A stretch of 64,000 nucleotides of DNA from Sphingobacterium oryzagri (GCF_028736175.1 NZ_CP117880.1:3720001-3784000); one strand, 5' to 3'; numbered from the stretch's first letter, positions 9,671-19,586 are shown. Notes: generated by a model from the sequence alone, not told the origin. Numbers and translations are program-made.

Positions 9671-9728
9671 ACTACTCAATACTAACTACCCAATACTAAC
9701 TACTAACTACTAACTACTAACTACTAAA
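9671..9728. repeat. Heptanucleotide tandem repeat (TACTAAC)n
   Basis: TACTAAC is repeated without interruption from 9694 to 9721 (four copies) with a fifth, TACTAAA, to 9728. Degenerate CAATACTAACTAC copies precede it from about 9676. The array runs into the stop codon (9724-9726) of the SDR-type gene on the minus strand. Confidence 0.85.
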
Positions 9729-10503
9729 AATCCAGCGGAGATGGATAAATAAAGCGATAGTCAAGCTCCGTCTCTATTTTACGCCCGCTCACAAATTTCT
9801 GAAAGTCAGATTGGTTTTCAAAAGAAGTAGGTAACTTATACTTATATTTAGCGGCAGACGCGCGGATGACCTCCGCCTTTAAGGGGTGCTCCGGTGCCAC
9901 AATATTATATACCGAAGCCTGCAGCTCTTTTTCAAACGCGCGCACCAACAGGACAATTACGTCATCGCGATGCACAAAATTAGCGAGTTGTGCGCCTGTT
10001 GTGCACACCTTATCTTCAAAATACTTGGCGAAGATACGGCTCCCGCCAAATAAGCCACCCAAACGAAAAACGATCGTATTTTTCAAGGAGAGCATCATGC
10101 TTTCTGCAAGCTGGAGATTATCGTGGTTGCCATCAAGAACGTCATCTTCCGTAAACACGCCATCGCGGTCAGGATAAACACCAATAGAACTCAAGAAAAT
10201 ATGCTTTTTGTACGACAGATCCGACAATAATCGCTGCACTGCTTCAAAGCGACCGAGCAACTGATCTTTCGCTAACCGCTTAACAGCCGGAACACTCGTC
10301 AACACATAATCCACTTCTGCCGGAAAATCTTGCTGGTTAACAGATGTATCAAAATTTGCCTGTATAGCAAAAATACCAGCCTGCCGAAGCCGCTGGTATT
10401 TTTCGAATTGTGTGGTCGTTGCATAAACCTGATGCCCAGCAAGCAGCAACTGCTGTGCGAGCGCCTCGCCAATCCAACCACAACCAAGTATGAGGTAAGT
10501 CAA
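9724..10503 (-). CDS. NAD(P)-binding SDR/epimerase-type protein (YeeZ-like)
   Basis: 259 aa. The N-terminal Rossmann motif is MTYLILGCGWIGEALAQQLL. A VFRLGGLFG segment and SSIGVYPD fit the extended/atypical SDR family that includes E. coli YeeZ. The usual YxxxK active site is not obvious; SSIGVY could supply Ser and Tyr. Substrate unknown. It follows proS on the same strand, 34 nt away, and its stop codon is embedded in a heptamer array. Confidence 0.78.
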   Translation of the reverse strand: MTYLILGCGWIGEALAQQLLLAGHQVYATTTQFEKYQRLRQAGIFAIQANFDTSVNQQDFPAEVDYVLTSVPAVKRLAKDQLLGRFEAVQRLLSDLSYKKHIFLSSIGVYPDRDGVFTEDDVLDGNHDNLQLAESMMLSLKNTIVFRLGGLFGGSRIFAKYFEDKVCTTGAQLANFVHRDDVIVLLVRAFEKELQASVYNIVAPEHPLKAEVIRASAAKYKYKLPTSFENQSDFQKFVSGRKIETELDYRFIYPSPLDF

Positions 10504-10537
10504 TGTATAAATGTAAAAGGTTACTATTTATGCAAGC

Positions 10538-12010
10538 TTAATAAGCTTTTGCAAACAATACTTTCTGTGCCGAAGGCTTTCCGGTGAAAATACATACGCC
10601 AGCCTCCTCTTTTGCATCTAATGGAATACAACGAATGGTCGCTTTTGTTTCCTCCTTAACACGTTTTTCCGTTTCGACCGTGCCGTCCCAATGACAAGAA
10701 ATAAAGCCACCTTTACCTTCCAGCACCTCTTTAAATTCGTCGTAGGAAGCAACTTCCGTAATATGCGAATCCCGATATTGACGGGCTTTTTGATAAATAC
10801 TTTCCTGAATGATACCCAAGGTATTTTCGATATTGACGGCCAAGCCCTCTTGCGCTACCGTTTCCTTCGTTTGTATATCCCGACGAGCCAACTCTACCGT
10901 GCCGTTCTGCAAATCGCGCGCACCGATAGCCACACGCAAAGGCACACCTTTTAGTTCCCATTCTGCAAATTTAAAGCCTGGACGTTGGGTATCGCGATCA
11001 TCATATTTTACAGAAATATCTTTTCCTTTTAACTCTGCAATCAAGGTATCCACAAAACTATCGATGTTTGCTTTTTCCTCATCGGTTTTATAAATAGGTA
11101 CAATAACGACTTGTATCGGAGCTAATTTTGGCGGCAACACCAATCCTTGGTCGTCTGAATGAGCCATTATCAAGGCACCCATCAAACGTGTGGAAACTCC
11201 CCAGGATGTAGCCCATACATGTTCCAATTTACCTTCTTTGGACGTAAACTTCACATCGAATGCTTTCGCAAAGTTTTGACCCAGGAAATGCGAAGTACCT
11301 GCCTGCAACGCTTTGCCATCTTGCATCAGCGCTTCAATACAGTAGGTATCCAGCGCACCAGCAAAACGTTCATTTTCCGTTTTGCGACCACGAACAACCG
11401 GTACGGCCAAGGTATTTTCCACAAAATCAGCATACACATCCAGCATACGTTCTGCTTCTTCTACCGCCTCATCGCGCGTAGCATGTGCTGTGTGTCCTTC
11501 CTGCCACAAGAATTCTGCCGTGCGCAAAAACAAGCGCGTGCGCATTTCCCATCGCACCACATTCGCCCATTGGTTTACCAAAATTGGTAAGTCGCGGTAC
11601 GATTCAACCCAACCTTTGTATGTATTCCATATAATTGTTTCTGATGTTGGGCGAACGATCAGTTCTTCTTCCAGCTTCGCTTCTTCATCGACGACAATAT
11701 TACCATTTCCATCATTTTTCAAACGATAGTGTGTTACAACAGCACACTCTGTCGCAAAACCTTCGACGTGTGCCGCTTCTTTAGAGAAAAAAGACTTGGG
11801 GATAAACAAGGGAAAGTAAGCATTGGTATGTCCCGTTTCTTTAAATCGTTTATCAAGAATAGCCTGCATACGCTCCCATATACCATAACCATACGGTTTG
11901 ATGACCATACAACCACGCACAGCAGAATTCTCTGCCAAATCAGCCTTGATCACTAAATCATTGTACCACTGCGAATAGTCCTCACTACGGCTTGTTATTC
12001 CTTTTCCCAT
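10538..12010 (-). CDS. proS: Prolyl-tRNA synthetase, archaeal/eukaryotic type
   Basis: 490 aa without the bacterial INS editing insert. The core motifs are present: [15 protein letters not shown], the motif-2 loop with [17 protein letters not shown], and the HisRS-type anticodon-binding domain ([11 protein letters not shown]). The C-terminal zinc-ribbon-like region ends [20 protein letters not shown], the usual Tyr end of this type. Type 3 ProRS is standard in Bacteroidota. Confidence 0.95.
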   Translation of the reverse strand: MGKGITSRSEDYSQWYNDLVIKADLAENSAVRGCMVIKPYGYGIWERMQAILDKRFKETGHTNAYFPLFIPKSFFSKEAAHVEGFATECAVVTHYRLKNDGNGNIVVDEEAKLEEELIVRPTSETIIWNTYKGWVESYRDLPILVNQWANVVRWEMRTRLFLRTAEFLWQEGHTAHATRDEAVEEAERMLDVYADFVENTLAVPVVRGRKTENERFAGALDTYCIEALMQDGKALQAGTSHFLGQNFAKAFDVKFTSKEGKLEHVWATSWGVSTRLMGALIMAHSDDQGLVLPPKLAPIQVVIVPIYKTDEEKANIDSFVDTLIAELKGKDISVKYDDRDTQRPGFKFAEWELKGVPLRVAIGARDLQNGTVELARRDIQTKETVAQEGLAVNIENTLGIIQESIYQKARQYRDSHITEVASYDEFKEVLEGKGGFISCHWDGTVETEKRVKEETKATIRCIPLDAKEEAGVCIFTGKPSAQKVLFAKAY

Positions 12011-12095
12011 GAATATTTAATAAATTTTCTATAACAATTTGTGTAATTTTCCCGTTTAACTAAAAAAACTTTAATGGGCGCTAAAGTTTTATTTA

Positions 12096-12103
12096 TATTT
12101 TTG
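12096..12103 (+). promoter_or_regulatory. -7 promoter element upstream of the GW-rich lipoprotein gene
   Basis: TATTTTTG matches TAnnTTTG exactly. A small hairpin-forming sequence (AAACTTTA...TAAAGTTT) lies just upstream at about 12066-12090 and could be an operator. The predicted 5' leader is about 80 nt. Confidence 0.5.
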
Positions 12104-12191
12104 ATTTGCGTATTAAACCCTCATCGAAAACACGCGTCTAAGATAGTAATAAAGACGCTATTTATCGAAAGTTTTAACAGCATAGGATATC

Positions 12192-13457
12192 ATGAAAAAA
12201 AATAGATTATTAATCGGCAGTCTAGCATTAGCGGGAGTATTTGCGCTCAGTGCATGCTCGACAAGTAGGCAAGTAGCTTACAAAGACGATATGTATAATA
12301 ATCAATCTGGAGCAAAAAGAGATTACCAAAGTCCGGATTATTATTATACAGACGGACAACAGGTTGGAGAATATGCGCAAAGCGAGCATTACACCGATGA
12401 TGAAAATTATTCGGATAGTGGTTACTATGCGGACGAGTATCCGGATGAAGAATATATCGAAGGATATGAATACGACGAAAACCTGGAATACGCTAATCGC
12501 ATCAATCGCTTTTATTATGCCAGTCCGATGATGGGATACTACGATCCTTGGTTTGATCCTTGGTTTGGCTACGGTGGTTTCGGTTTAGGCTGGGGCGGCG
12601 GTTTCGGTTGGGGCGGTGGCCTTGGCTGGGGCGGAGGTTTTGGTTTAGGCTTTGGCTGGGGCGGTGGCTTCGGTTGGGGCGGCGGCTGGGGCTGGGGTTC
12701 GCCTTTTGGTTTCGGAAATTATTGGGGTTACAACGCTTGGGGTCATCCATATTACGGTTACAACAACCGTTGGACGAACAACTATTGGGGCAACGGTGGT
12801 TCCCGCGTTACTGGAGCACCTGCACGTAGCGTAGCACGCATGGGATACAACTCGCGCGTAGGAACAAACAGCGCACGCAATGTTTCGTCTCGTGTATCAC
12901 GCAATGCAAATGGCGCACGCAGTGTTTCTTCTCGTGTATCACGTGATGCGAATGGACGTATACTGTCCGGTAGATCGGCAAGAGTTTCTGATTCGCGTAG
13001 CGCTACACGGTCGACAACAGGTTCACGTGTGAGCACAACACCTCGTTCGCGGACGGCTAACGGATCGGTTTCGCGCGCTATCACTGGAGGCAACAACGGC
13101 AGAGTAGGCACAAGTCGTACCGTAAATGGCCGTTCAAATGTTGGTACAGTTACCCGCTCGACTTCCAGATCAACTGTGGGTACAGCGAACAGAAGCGGCG
13201 CTCAAAGTCGTGCTATAGGCAACCGTTCGACGACACGTCCGTCTTCATCTGTGGGTAACACGTCCAGACGAAGCACAACGCGCAGTTCGGGATCATCGTA
13301 TACACCTTCTCGTTCTTCTACTACTAGAAGCTCATCGGGCTCATCGTATACGCCATCCAGAAGTTCAGGAGGCTCTATGTCTAGCGGCGGTGGCGGCATG
13401 TCAAGAAGTTCAGGCGGTGGCGGCGGTGGCGGCTCTCGTGCTGGCGGAAGACGATAA
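12192..13457 (+). CDS. Low-complexity lipoprotein, Gly/Trp-rich and Arg/Ser-rich
   Basis: 421 aa. A lipoprotein signal peptide ends in the lipobox LSAC (Cys22). Then come an acidic Tyr/Asp-rich segment (about 25-105), a Gly-Trp-Phe block of GWGGGFG-type repeats (about 118-175), and a long Arg/Ser/Thr-rich tail (about 200-421) with repeated SSRVSR-ANG units and a poly-Gly end. The DNA itself is repetitive. No enzyme domain is visible. The composition suggests an envelope-anchored structural or adhesive protein, which is inference. A porin gene follows 70 nt downstream. Confidence 0.8.
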   Translation: MKKNRLLIGSLALAGVFALSACSTSRQVAYKDDMYNNQSGAKRDYQSPDYYYTDGQQVGEYAQSEHYTDDENYSDSGYYADEYPDEEYIEGYEYDENLEYANRINRFYYASPMMGYYDPWFDPWFGYGGFGLGWGGGFGWGGGLGWGGGFGLGFGWGGGFGWGGGWGWGSPFGFGNYWGYNAWGHPYYGYNNRWTNNYWGNGGSRVTGAPARSVARMGYNSRVGTNSARNVSSRVSRNANGARSVSSRVSRDANGRILSGRSARVSDSRSATRSTTGSRVSTTPRSRTANGSVSRAITGGNNGRVGTSRTVNGRSNVGTVTRSTSRSTVGTANRSGAQSRAIGNRSTTRPSSSVGNTSRRSTTRSSGSSYTPSRSSTTRSSSGSSYTPSRSSGGSMSSGGGGMSRSSGGGGGGGSRAGGRR

Positions 13458-13526
13458 AAAACTTTTCAATAGCCAATATGAATAATTTTTATATTGGCTA
13501 TTTTTTTGAAACACCAAAATCAATGT

Positions 13527-15077
13527 ATGAAAATAAAAAATATACTTTTCACTTCTTTACTGGTATCTAGTTTAGGATTTAATGCGCATGCACAAACGAC
13601 GGATGACGCATTGAATTTTTCGCAGGAACTCAATGGTGGTACTGCACGCATGAAAGGTTTAGGTAATGCAAAGACTGCTTTAGGTGGCGATATTAGCTCC
13701 ATTACCGGCAACCCAGCGGGTTTAGGATTTTTCGGGCAATCAGATATCTCGATTACGGCAAATTATAACAATGCGCGCAATCGCGGTGATTACTTCGGAT
13801 CGTCGGTTTCCCGCAACAAAGGTCGGTTTGGTATTGACCACGCTGGTGTTGTGTTCCACTTTCCGAAAAATGAGGGATATCATGGCTGGCAAAACTTCAA
13901 CGTCGGCTTTAGTTACGAAAATACCAACACATTCAACAATAATGTGCGTTACGAAGGTATAAATCCAGACAACACCATCGTTAGCGCTTACTCCGACGAT
14001 ATTGAAGCAGGACGTGCACGCTGGGGGTCTTTTGCAAACGACATGATTGGTATGCGTTTGTTAGAAGAATTTAGCACAGGCGGATTTTTCCCTATTACTA
14101 ATGAAACCGGAGAAAAACGTCAGGTGAGTGATATCCTGACCACCGGGTTTAATTCCCGCAGTGCATTGGCCTTTGGCGGAAATTACAATAACAAATTATA
14201 CATCGGGGGTACAATTGGCTTCACTGCATTTCGTTACGAAACTTCGTCTCAATTTTCGGAATACGGCTGGACAAAAACAGCCGGAGATGTAGCACAAGAC
14301 AATCCAAACTCCACTTTCTTAGATCCTACTCATCAGAACAATGGTTACTTGAATAAAAGTTACGATCTTTTAGATGATTATTATCAGATTTCGGAAGGTT
14401 CTGGTTTTGATTTTAAAATCGGTGCCATCTATAAACCTACGTTGGATTGGAATATCGGTGCAACCATCACCTCACCTACCTGGCTGGCGATTGATGATTA
14501 TTATGATAATTACATCGGCGTAAGTTACTACCAGGACGGTAATGCATCGACTGCTTTTGCAGAGCACGATGTAACCTATGCGCCGTCGTCATACACCTAT
14601 ATGCAAATTACACCTTGGAAATTTTCTCTGGGTGCTTCCAAATTTTTCGGTCGTGGATTAATCACGGCAGATGCCGAGTATATTGATTACAGCACCGTAA
14701 AACGTCGCGTTATAGGTGCAAACAATCCTTCGTTGGAAAACGAATGGGATGCGCTAGTCAAGGAAAGCTATCAAAGCGTAGTTAACTTCCGTGTTGGTGG
14801 CGAATTTTTGTTTACCAATGCCATCAGTGGTCGTGCAGGTTTTAACTATTTCGGGAATCCATATCAAGGCGCGGATAATACACAGTATAGCGGAAGTTTA
14901 GGCCTTGGTTTCAAATTATCCAATACCCTCTACTTGGATCTCGCTGTAGTTCATCTTGTAAACGACTATAGCGTTACGCCATATACGGTAGATGAATTTT
15001 GGAACACTCCTACGCCAATGGCGAATATCAAACATCAACGCACGAATGCCGTATTGACATTTGGTGCGAAGTTTTAA
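13527..15077 (+). CDS. Outer-membrane porin, OmpP1/FadL-like
   Basis: 516 aa from ATG 13527; an in-frame TTG 33 nt upstream would destroy the signal peptide. The N-terminus MKIKNILFTSLLVSSLGFNA...AQ is a Sec signal. The mature protein begins with a variant of the FadL plug region (DISSITGNPAGLGFFGQSDI) and alternates aromatic and polar residues to the terminal LTFGAKF beta-strand, as expected for a beta-barrel. Likely role: uptake of hydrophobic compounds. Confidence 0.82.
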   Translation: MKIKNILFTSLLVSSLGFNAHAQTTDDALNFSQELNGGTARMKGLGNAKTALGGDISSITGNPAGLGFFGQSDISITANYNNARNRGDYFGSSVSRNKGRFGIDHAGVVFHFPKNEGYHGWQNFNVGFSYENTNTFNNNVRYEGINPDNTIVSAYSDDIEAGRARWGSFANDMIGMRLLEEFSTGGFFPITNETGEKRQVSDILTTGFNSRSALAFGGNYNNKLYIGGTIGFTAFRYETSSQFSEYGWTKTAGDVAQDNPNSTFLDPTHQNNGYLNKSYDLLDDYYQISEGSGFDFKIGAIYKPTLDWNIGATITSPTWLAIDDYYDNYIGVSYYQDGNASTAFAEHDVTYAPSSYTYMQITPWKFSLGASKFFGRGLITADAEYIDYSTVKRRVIGANNPSLENEWDALVKESYQSVVNFRVGGEFLFTNAISGRAGFNYFGNPYQGADNTQYSGSLGLGFKLSNTLYLDLAVVHLVNDYSVTPYTVDEFWNTPTPMANIKHQRTNAVLTFGAKF

Positions 15078-15096
15078 ACGTTTAGCGTAATATTGT

Positions 15097-15132
15097 AAAA
15101 CAGGATGGTTTCTCGTGATGCCATCCTGTTTT
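15097..15132 (+). terminator. Terminator after the porin gene
   Basis: AAAACAGGATGG (15097-15108) pairs with CCATCCTGTTTT (15121-15132), 19 nt after the stop, followed by further T. Confidence 0.88.
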
Positions 15133-15590
15133 ATTTTATACACGCCAGTAGTAACCTCCGTACCAGCACTAGCCTGGCTATGCTATCGTTGTGCGGTTAA
15201 GGTGACAATGAACTACGAAAAAGCGTAACAGAAAAATGTAACGTACAGCGTTGTTACTTTGTCCAAAAACGAGAGTTTAGCTAGTACCAATCCGCGCGTT
15301 AGTAGAAACTTAATTTCAGAGCACAGGAGAAGAAGAACAACTATACCTGATGGTCGTTTATCCAGTCGCCCCCCATGCTTGCTCGCGGTAAAGCTTGCGA
15401 AAAAACAGGACAACGATACCGATAGCAATGAAACCAGATAAGCCCATCAAATTGCAGTTTTATCGTCTTCAAGTAGTAGCTATGCTAAGCAACTTCAGCG
15501 TAAAGGCTATTTATTAAGAATTTTTCGATGAATGCCCTTTTAAATTTCTTTTTTATCAACATTTAGATGTGATAAATGCGGCGTATATAA
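15133..15590. other. Intergenic stretch with no confident gene
   Basis: About 460 nt between the porin terminator and the aminotransferase promoter. Both strands are mostly closed. The only sensible short frame is a 29-codon minus-strand ORF listed separately. A weak GTAAC...GTTAC inverted repeat lies near 15238-15257. Confidence 0.5.
15358..15447 (-). CDS. Possible 29-aa membrane peptide
   Basis: ATG at 15447 opens a 29-codon frame: MGLSGFIAIGIVVLFFRKLY followed by REQAWGATG and stop. It has one hydrophobic helix of about 15 residues with positive flanking residues, the usual shape of a small membrane protein. There is no good ribosome-binding site or promoter, so it could be a gene remnant or chance. 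Confidence 0.25.
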   Translation of the reverse strand: MGLSGFIAIGIVVLFFRKLYREQAWGATG

Positions 15591-15598
15591 TATATTTG
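15591..15598 (+). promoter_or_regulatory. -7 promoter element abutting the aminotransferase start
   Basis: TATATTTG matches TAnnTTTG exactly and ends 7 nt before the ATG at 15606. The transcript would therefore start at or within a few bases of the start codon. Confidence 0.6.
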
Positions 15599-15605
15599 TA
15601 GTATC

Positions 15606-16811
15606 ATGAGTACGACATCATATTTATCAGACAGGATTAATAATTTATCCGAATCAGCGACCCTTAAGATGACGAAGCTTGGTCGCGAGTTGGCTGCTAA
15701 AGGCATCAACGTTATTAGTTTAAGTGTGGGCGAGCCCGACTTTAACACACCAGATAATGTCAAACAGGCAGCCAAAAAGGCATTGGATGATAATTTCACC
15801 CGTTACTCACCGGTACCGGGCTATCCGGAATTGCGCCAGGCTATCGTTGATAAATTGAAGAATGAAAATGGTCTGGTTTACGAGCCATCCCAAATCGTCG
15901 TTTCAACAGGCGCTAAGCAATCGCTTTCCAATGTGATCTTAACGTTGATCAACCCAGGCGACGAAGTTATTATCCCTACCCCTTATTGGGTTTCTTATTC
16001 GGAAATGGTGGTTTTGGCCGAAGGAAAATCAGTCTTCATCAACACCGATATTGATTCGGATTTTAAGATAACAGCTGCTCAACTGGAAGCCGCAATTACA
16101 CCGAAAACCAAGCTTTTCATGTTTTCTACGCCGTGTAATCCTACCGGATCCGTGTACAGCAAAGCCGAGTTAGCCGAGCTAGCCAAGGTATTCGAAAAAC
16201 ACCCGAATATTTTCATTCTTTCTGACGAAATTTACGAGCATATCAATTTTGTAGATAAGCATGAGTCTATCGCACAATTTGAGGCAATAAAAGACCGGGT
16301 TATTATCGTAAACGGCTTTTCTAAAGCCTACGCGATGACTGGATGGCGTTTGGGCTATATTGCCGCTAATAAAGAAATTGCGTCTGCCAATGATAAACTA
16401 CAAGGACAAACGACTTCAGGAACCTGCTCGATTGCACAGCGTGCCGGTATCGTTGCTTATCAAGACGGGCTAGCGAGTGTAGAAGAAATGAAAGAAGCCT
16501 TTTTACGTCGCCGTCAGTTGGTTTACGACTTATTGATTGACATCCCTGGTGTAAAAACAAATCTTCCAGAAGGTGCCTTTTATTTCTTCCCGGAAATCAG
16601 CTCATTCTTTGGAAAGAAAGATCTAAACGGGAATGTGATTAAAGATTCTTCAGACCTTGCCTTATACTTGTTAAACGAAGGGCATATTGCTACCGTAGGC
16701 GGTGACTCTTTCGGAAACAATAATTATATCCGTCTGTCTTACGCAGCATCGGATGAAAATCTAAAAGAGGCATTGAGACGAATGAAAGAAGCATTAGGTC
16801 AGCTATCCTAA
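15606..16811 (+). CDS. aspC: Aspartate aminotransferase-type PLP aminotransferase (class I)
   Basis: 401 aa. The PLP lysine is in NGFSKAYAMTGWRLGYIAAN, with FSTPCNPTGSVYSKAEL and SDEIYEHI as the other cofactor-binding segments. SVGEPDFNTPDNV near the N-terminus is typical of subgroup I-gamma aspartate/prephenate aminotransferases. Amino-acid preference is inferred from the family. It stands alone between its promoter and a bidirectional terminator. Confidence 0.92.
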   Translation: MSTTSYLSDRINNLSESATLKMTKLGRELAAKGINVISLSVGEPDFNTPDNVKQAAKKALDDNFTRYSPVPGYPELRQAIVDKLKNENGLVYEPSQIVVSTGAKQSLSNVILTLINPGDEVIIPTPYWVSYSEMVVLAEGKSVFINTDIDSDFKITAAQLEAAITPKTKLFMFSTPCNPTGSVYSKAELAELAKVFEKHPNIFILSDEIYEHINFVDKHESIAQFEAIKDRVIIVNGFSKAYAMTGWRLGYIAANKEIASANDKLQGQTTSGTCSIAQRAGIVAYQDGLASVEEMKEAFLRRRQLVYDLLIDIPGVKTNLPEGAFYFFPEISSFFGKKDLNGNVIKDSSDLALYLLNEGHIATVGGDSFGNNNYIRLSYAASDENLKEALRRMKEALGQLS

Positions 16812-16822
16812 GCGAAGAATTT

Positions 16823-16869
16823 AAACGAAACTAGGCGGTTATTGTAACAATAACCGCCTCGTTTCGTTT
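16823..16869. terminator. Long bidirectional terminator between aminotransferase and glgC
   Basis: AAACGAAAC-T-AGGCGGTTATTG pairs with CAATAACCGCCT-C-GTTTCGTTT around a 3-nt loop: 21 paired bases interrupted by one mismatch. It lies between convergent genes. Confidence 0.88.
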
Positions 16870-16893
16870 ATCAGCGTAAGATAAACAGGTTTA

Positions 16894-18162
16894 TTACCCG
16901 ATCGTTACACCGTTTGGAATAATAGCATTCTTTTTTACCACCACGATACCATCGCGGATAGTATGAGTTTCAAAATCGCCATCGGGCAAATTCGGACTGC
17001 CTTTAATGCGCACGTCGTTACCAATACGGCAATTTTTATCTAAAATAGCATTTTCAATATAGCAACGCTCGCCCACGCCAACCGGTGGCGGCTCTTGTGT
17101 ACTTCCCAATGTCAATACATCTTCCAAAGGCTCGTAATAATCTGTACCCATCATATAGGTTGCTTTGATTACTGTTCCTTTGCCTATACGTGAGCGAATA
17201 CCAATTACCGATCGTTCCAATTTATCACCATTTAAAATACAGCCATCTGAAACGATGGTATTGTTTAACGTGGTACCTGATATTTTCGACGGTGGCAACA
17301 TGCGCGCGCGCGTAAAGACAGTCTCGTTAAACAAATTGAAATCTGGCACATCGTCTGTAAGACCAATGTTGGCATCGAAAAAAGATTTAATGGTACCAAT
17401 ATCGGTCCAGTAACCATCAAATTGATAACTCAACACGCGCTTTGATTCGATGGCATCCGGGATAATTTCCTTTCCGAAATCCATACCCGGATTGTCCGTT
17501 AGTAAATCTCTTAAGATACCTTTAGAAAAAACGTAGATTCCCATAGATGCTAAATATAAGCGTCCCTGCTTTTCCATGTCTTCCGAAACTTCAGACGACC
17601 AGTTGAGCACTTCTTGACTATTAGGCTTCTCCGTGAACGACACAATTTCGTTATCCTCGTTAGCTTTTAAAATACCAAAACCTGTTGCATCCTTTCCATT
17701 TACCGGTATGGTAGCAATCGTGACATCGCTTTTATTTTTAACATGGAAATCGATCAATGCCGAATAATCCATTTGATAAAGTTGATCGCCCGACAAAATC
17801 AACACATATTCATAGTCTACGTTCAGTAGGTTTTTCTGCGTCCGTCTTACCGCATCGGCAGTTCCCTCAAACCACCGGTCGCCTTCTACTGTCTGCTCTG
17901 CAGCCAGGATATCGACAAAGCCCTTACTGAAAATACTGAAGTTGTACGAATTTTTGATGTGCTTATTAAGCGATGCAGAGTTAAACTGGGTCAGTACAAA
18001 AATTTTATTGTACCCCGAGTTTAAACAATTTGATATCGGAATATCCACCAAGCGATATTTTCCTGCAATTGGTACAGCCGGTTTTGAACGCTGCTCAGTT
18101 AAAGGCGATAGACGCGTTCCACGTCCGCCGCCCAATACAATGGAGACTACTTTATGTGCCAT
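16894..18162 (-). CDS. glgC: Glucose-1-phosphate adenylyltransferase
   Basis: 422 aa. It makes ADP-glucose from glucose 1-phosphate and ATP, the committed step of glycogen synthesis. The nucleotide loop is GGGRGTRLSPLTEQRSKPAV, then LVDIPISNCLNSG. FGILKANEDNEIVSFTEKP and the C-terminal left-handed beta-helix are typical. It lies 9 nt after glgA and is last of glgB-glgA-glgC. Confidence 0.96.
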   Translation of the reverse strand: MAHKVVSIVLGGGRGTRLSPLTEQRSKPAVPIAGKYRLVDIPISNCLNSGYNKIFVLTQFNSASLNKHIKNSYNFSIFSKGFVDILAAEQTVEGDRWFEGTADAVRRTQKNLLNVDYEYVLILSGDQLYQMDYSALIDFHVKNKSDVTIATIPVNGKDATGFGILKANEDNEIVSFTEKPNSQEVLNWSSEVSEDMEKQGRLYLASMGIYVFSKGILRDLLTDNPGMDFGKEIIPDAIESKRVLSYQFDGYWTDIGTIKSFFDANIGLTDDVPDFNLFNETVFTRARMLPPSKISGTTLNNTIVSDGCILNGDKLERSVIGIRSRIGKGTVIKATYMMGTDYYEPLEDVLTLGSTQEPPPVGVGERCYIENAILDKNCRIGNDVRIKGSPNLPDGDFETHTIRDGIVVVKKNAIIPNGVTIG

Positions 18163-18171
18163 AGTAAAAAC

Positions 18172-19584
18172 TTATAATCGGTCATATAAATGAATGTACT
18201 GTTTTGCTGACTTATCCCACGAAAAATCCAAAGCCATTTCTTTCTGTCTTATTTTCTGCAAGACCGTAGGATCGGCGATCGCTTCGAGCGCACGCGTCAC
18301 GGCTTGAGCAGCGCTGCTGGCCGCTATGTCTGTAAAGACGAAACCATATCCTTGATCTTCTGCCAGGTCAATCACGGTATCTTTTAAACCGCCGACGGCG
18401 TGAACGACTGGAATCGTGCCGTACTTCATCGCATACAATTGGTTTAAGCCGCAAGGCTCCACGCGTGAAGGCATCAACAGCAGGTCTGCCGCTGCATATA
18501 CCTGATGAGCCAGCGCTTCATTATAACCAAAAAACACAGCTAATTTCCCAGGATAACGATCCAACAAATCGTGCAGTTCCTGCTGAATATCGTCGTCTCC
18601 CGACCCTAGTATAAATATACTTATTTTATTTTCAGCATTCGAAAAAATATGCTCGATAATCGACGGAAGCAGGTCGGCCCCTTTCTCTAACGCGAAACGC
18701 CCGATAAACGCCAAAAGCGGCAGCGAATCGTCTAGCCCCACATCGCCGCAAAAGGCCTTTTTATTCGACTTTTTACCCGACTTAACCGAGGTCTTTTTGT
18801 AGGTTTTTGCTATCATAGTATCCAGCTCTGGATTCCAATACGCATCGTCAATTCCGTTGACGATACCATATCCTTTATATGACTCAGTTTGGTACAATTG
18901 CTCCAGCCCGTTAGCCTGCACATAAATTTCCTCCAAATAGCCGGGACTAACCGTCGTAAAAGCATCGCAGCATTTAACCGCTGTCGCCAACGGATTAATA
19001 AGTCCATCCCAGTCCAGCAACCCCCATTTCCAGTTGTCAAATGCAGGGAGCAGCACCGCTTTATCCCACGTCATCCAACCTTGGTATTGGCCGTTGTGAA
19101 TGGTCAACACGGTTTTCACATCAGCCAGGTGATTAAACTCCAGTGCGTGCTTCATCAAAAACGGCACCAGACCCACGTGATGATCGTGGCAATTGATTAA
19201 ATCGGGAACGATTTCCTTACTTTTTAGCCAATGCAAAAAAGCATGCTGAAAAGCGATCCATTGCTCGGCCTCATCGGGGTAACAATACACTTCCTCGCGA
19301 TCCAACTTTCCCGGAATACGAATAATATATAAAGGGAATCCGAGTGCATCTTCCGGATCTTTCAAAACCTGATAAGACAAGTGTTCCGATCCCTGCATAA
19401 ACGATCCCTCGTGCAATAATTGTAAATCGTTGTTTTTTGTATAACTTTTATCGTAGTAGGGCGAAACAACCCAAGCATCCACGCCCAATTTACGTTGGTA
19501 GCGTGGCAAAGCGCCAACCACATCAGCCAATCCACCCACCTTTGCCAGTGGAAAACACTCCACACTTAAATGTATTACATGCAT
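18172..19584 (-). CDS. glgA: Glycogen synthase (GT5)
   Basis: 470 aa. It transfers glucose from ADP-glucose to the glycogen chain. The N-terminal ADP-glucose motif is PLAKVGGLADVVGALP; the C-terminal lobe carries LLMPSRVEPCGLNQLYAMKY and the GGLKDTV motif. It lies between glgB (2-nt gap) and glgC (9 nt). Confidence 0.95.
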   Translation of the reverse strand: MHVIHLSVECFPLAKVGGLADVVGALPRYQRKLGVDAWVVSPYYDKSYTKNNDLQLLHEGSFMQGSEHLSYQVLKDPEDALGFPLYIIRIPGKLDREEVYCYPDEAEQWIAFQHAFLHWLKSKEIVPDLINCHDHHVGLVPFLMKHALEFNHLADVKTVLTIHNGQYQGWMTWDKAVLLPAFDNWKWGLLDWDGLINPLATAVKCCDAFTTVSPGYLEEIYVQANGLEQLYQTESYKGYGIVNGIDDAYWNPELDTMIAKTYKKTSVKSGKKSNKKAFCGDVGLDDSLPLLAFIGRFALEKGADLLPSIIEHIFSNAENKISIFILGSGDDDIQQELHDLLDRYPGKLAVFFGYNEALAHQVYAAADLLLMPSRVEPCGLNQLYAMKYGTIPVVHAVGGLKDTVIDLAEDQGYGFVFTDIAASSAAQAVTRALEAIADPTVLQKIRQKEMALDFSWDKSAKQYIHLYDRL

Positions 19585-19586
19585 TT

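Noticed and set aside
9671..9728. Heptamer repeats as a CRISPR or telomere-like array
   Set aside because: The unit is too short, has no spacers, and no cas genes or chromosome end are nearby; it is a simple microsatellite.
12502..13111. Minus-strand and alternative frames in the Gly/Trp and Arg/Ser lipoprotein
   Set aside because: Produced by the repetitive, G+C-richer DNA of the lipoprotein gene; only the plus-strand frame has a signal peptide and start context.
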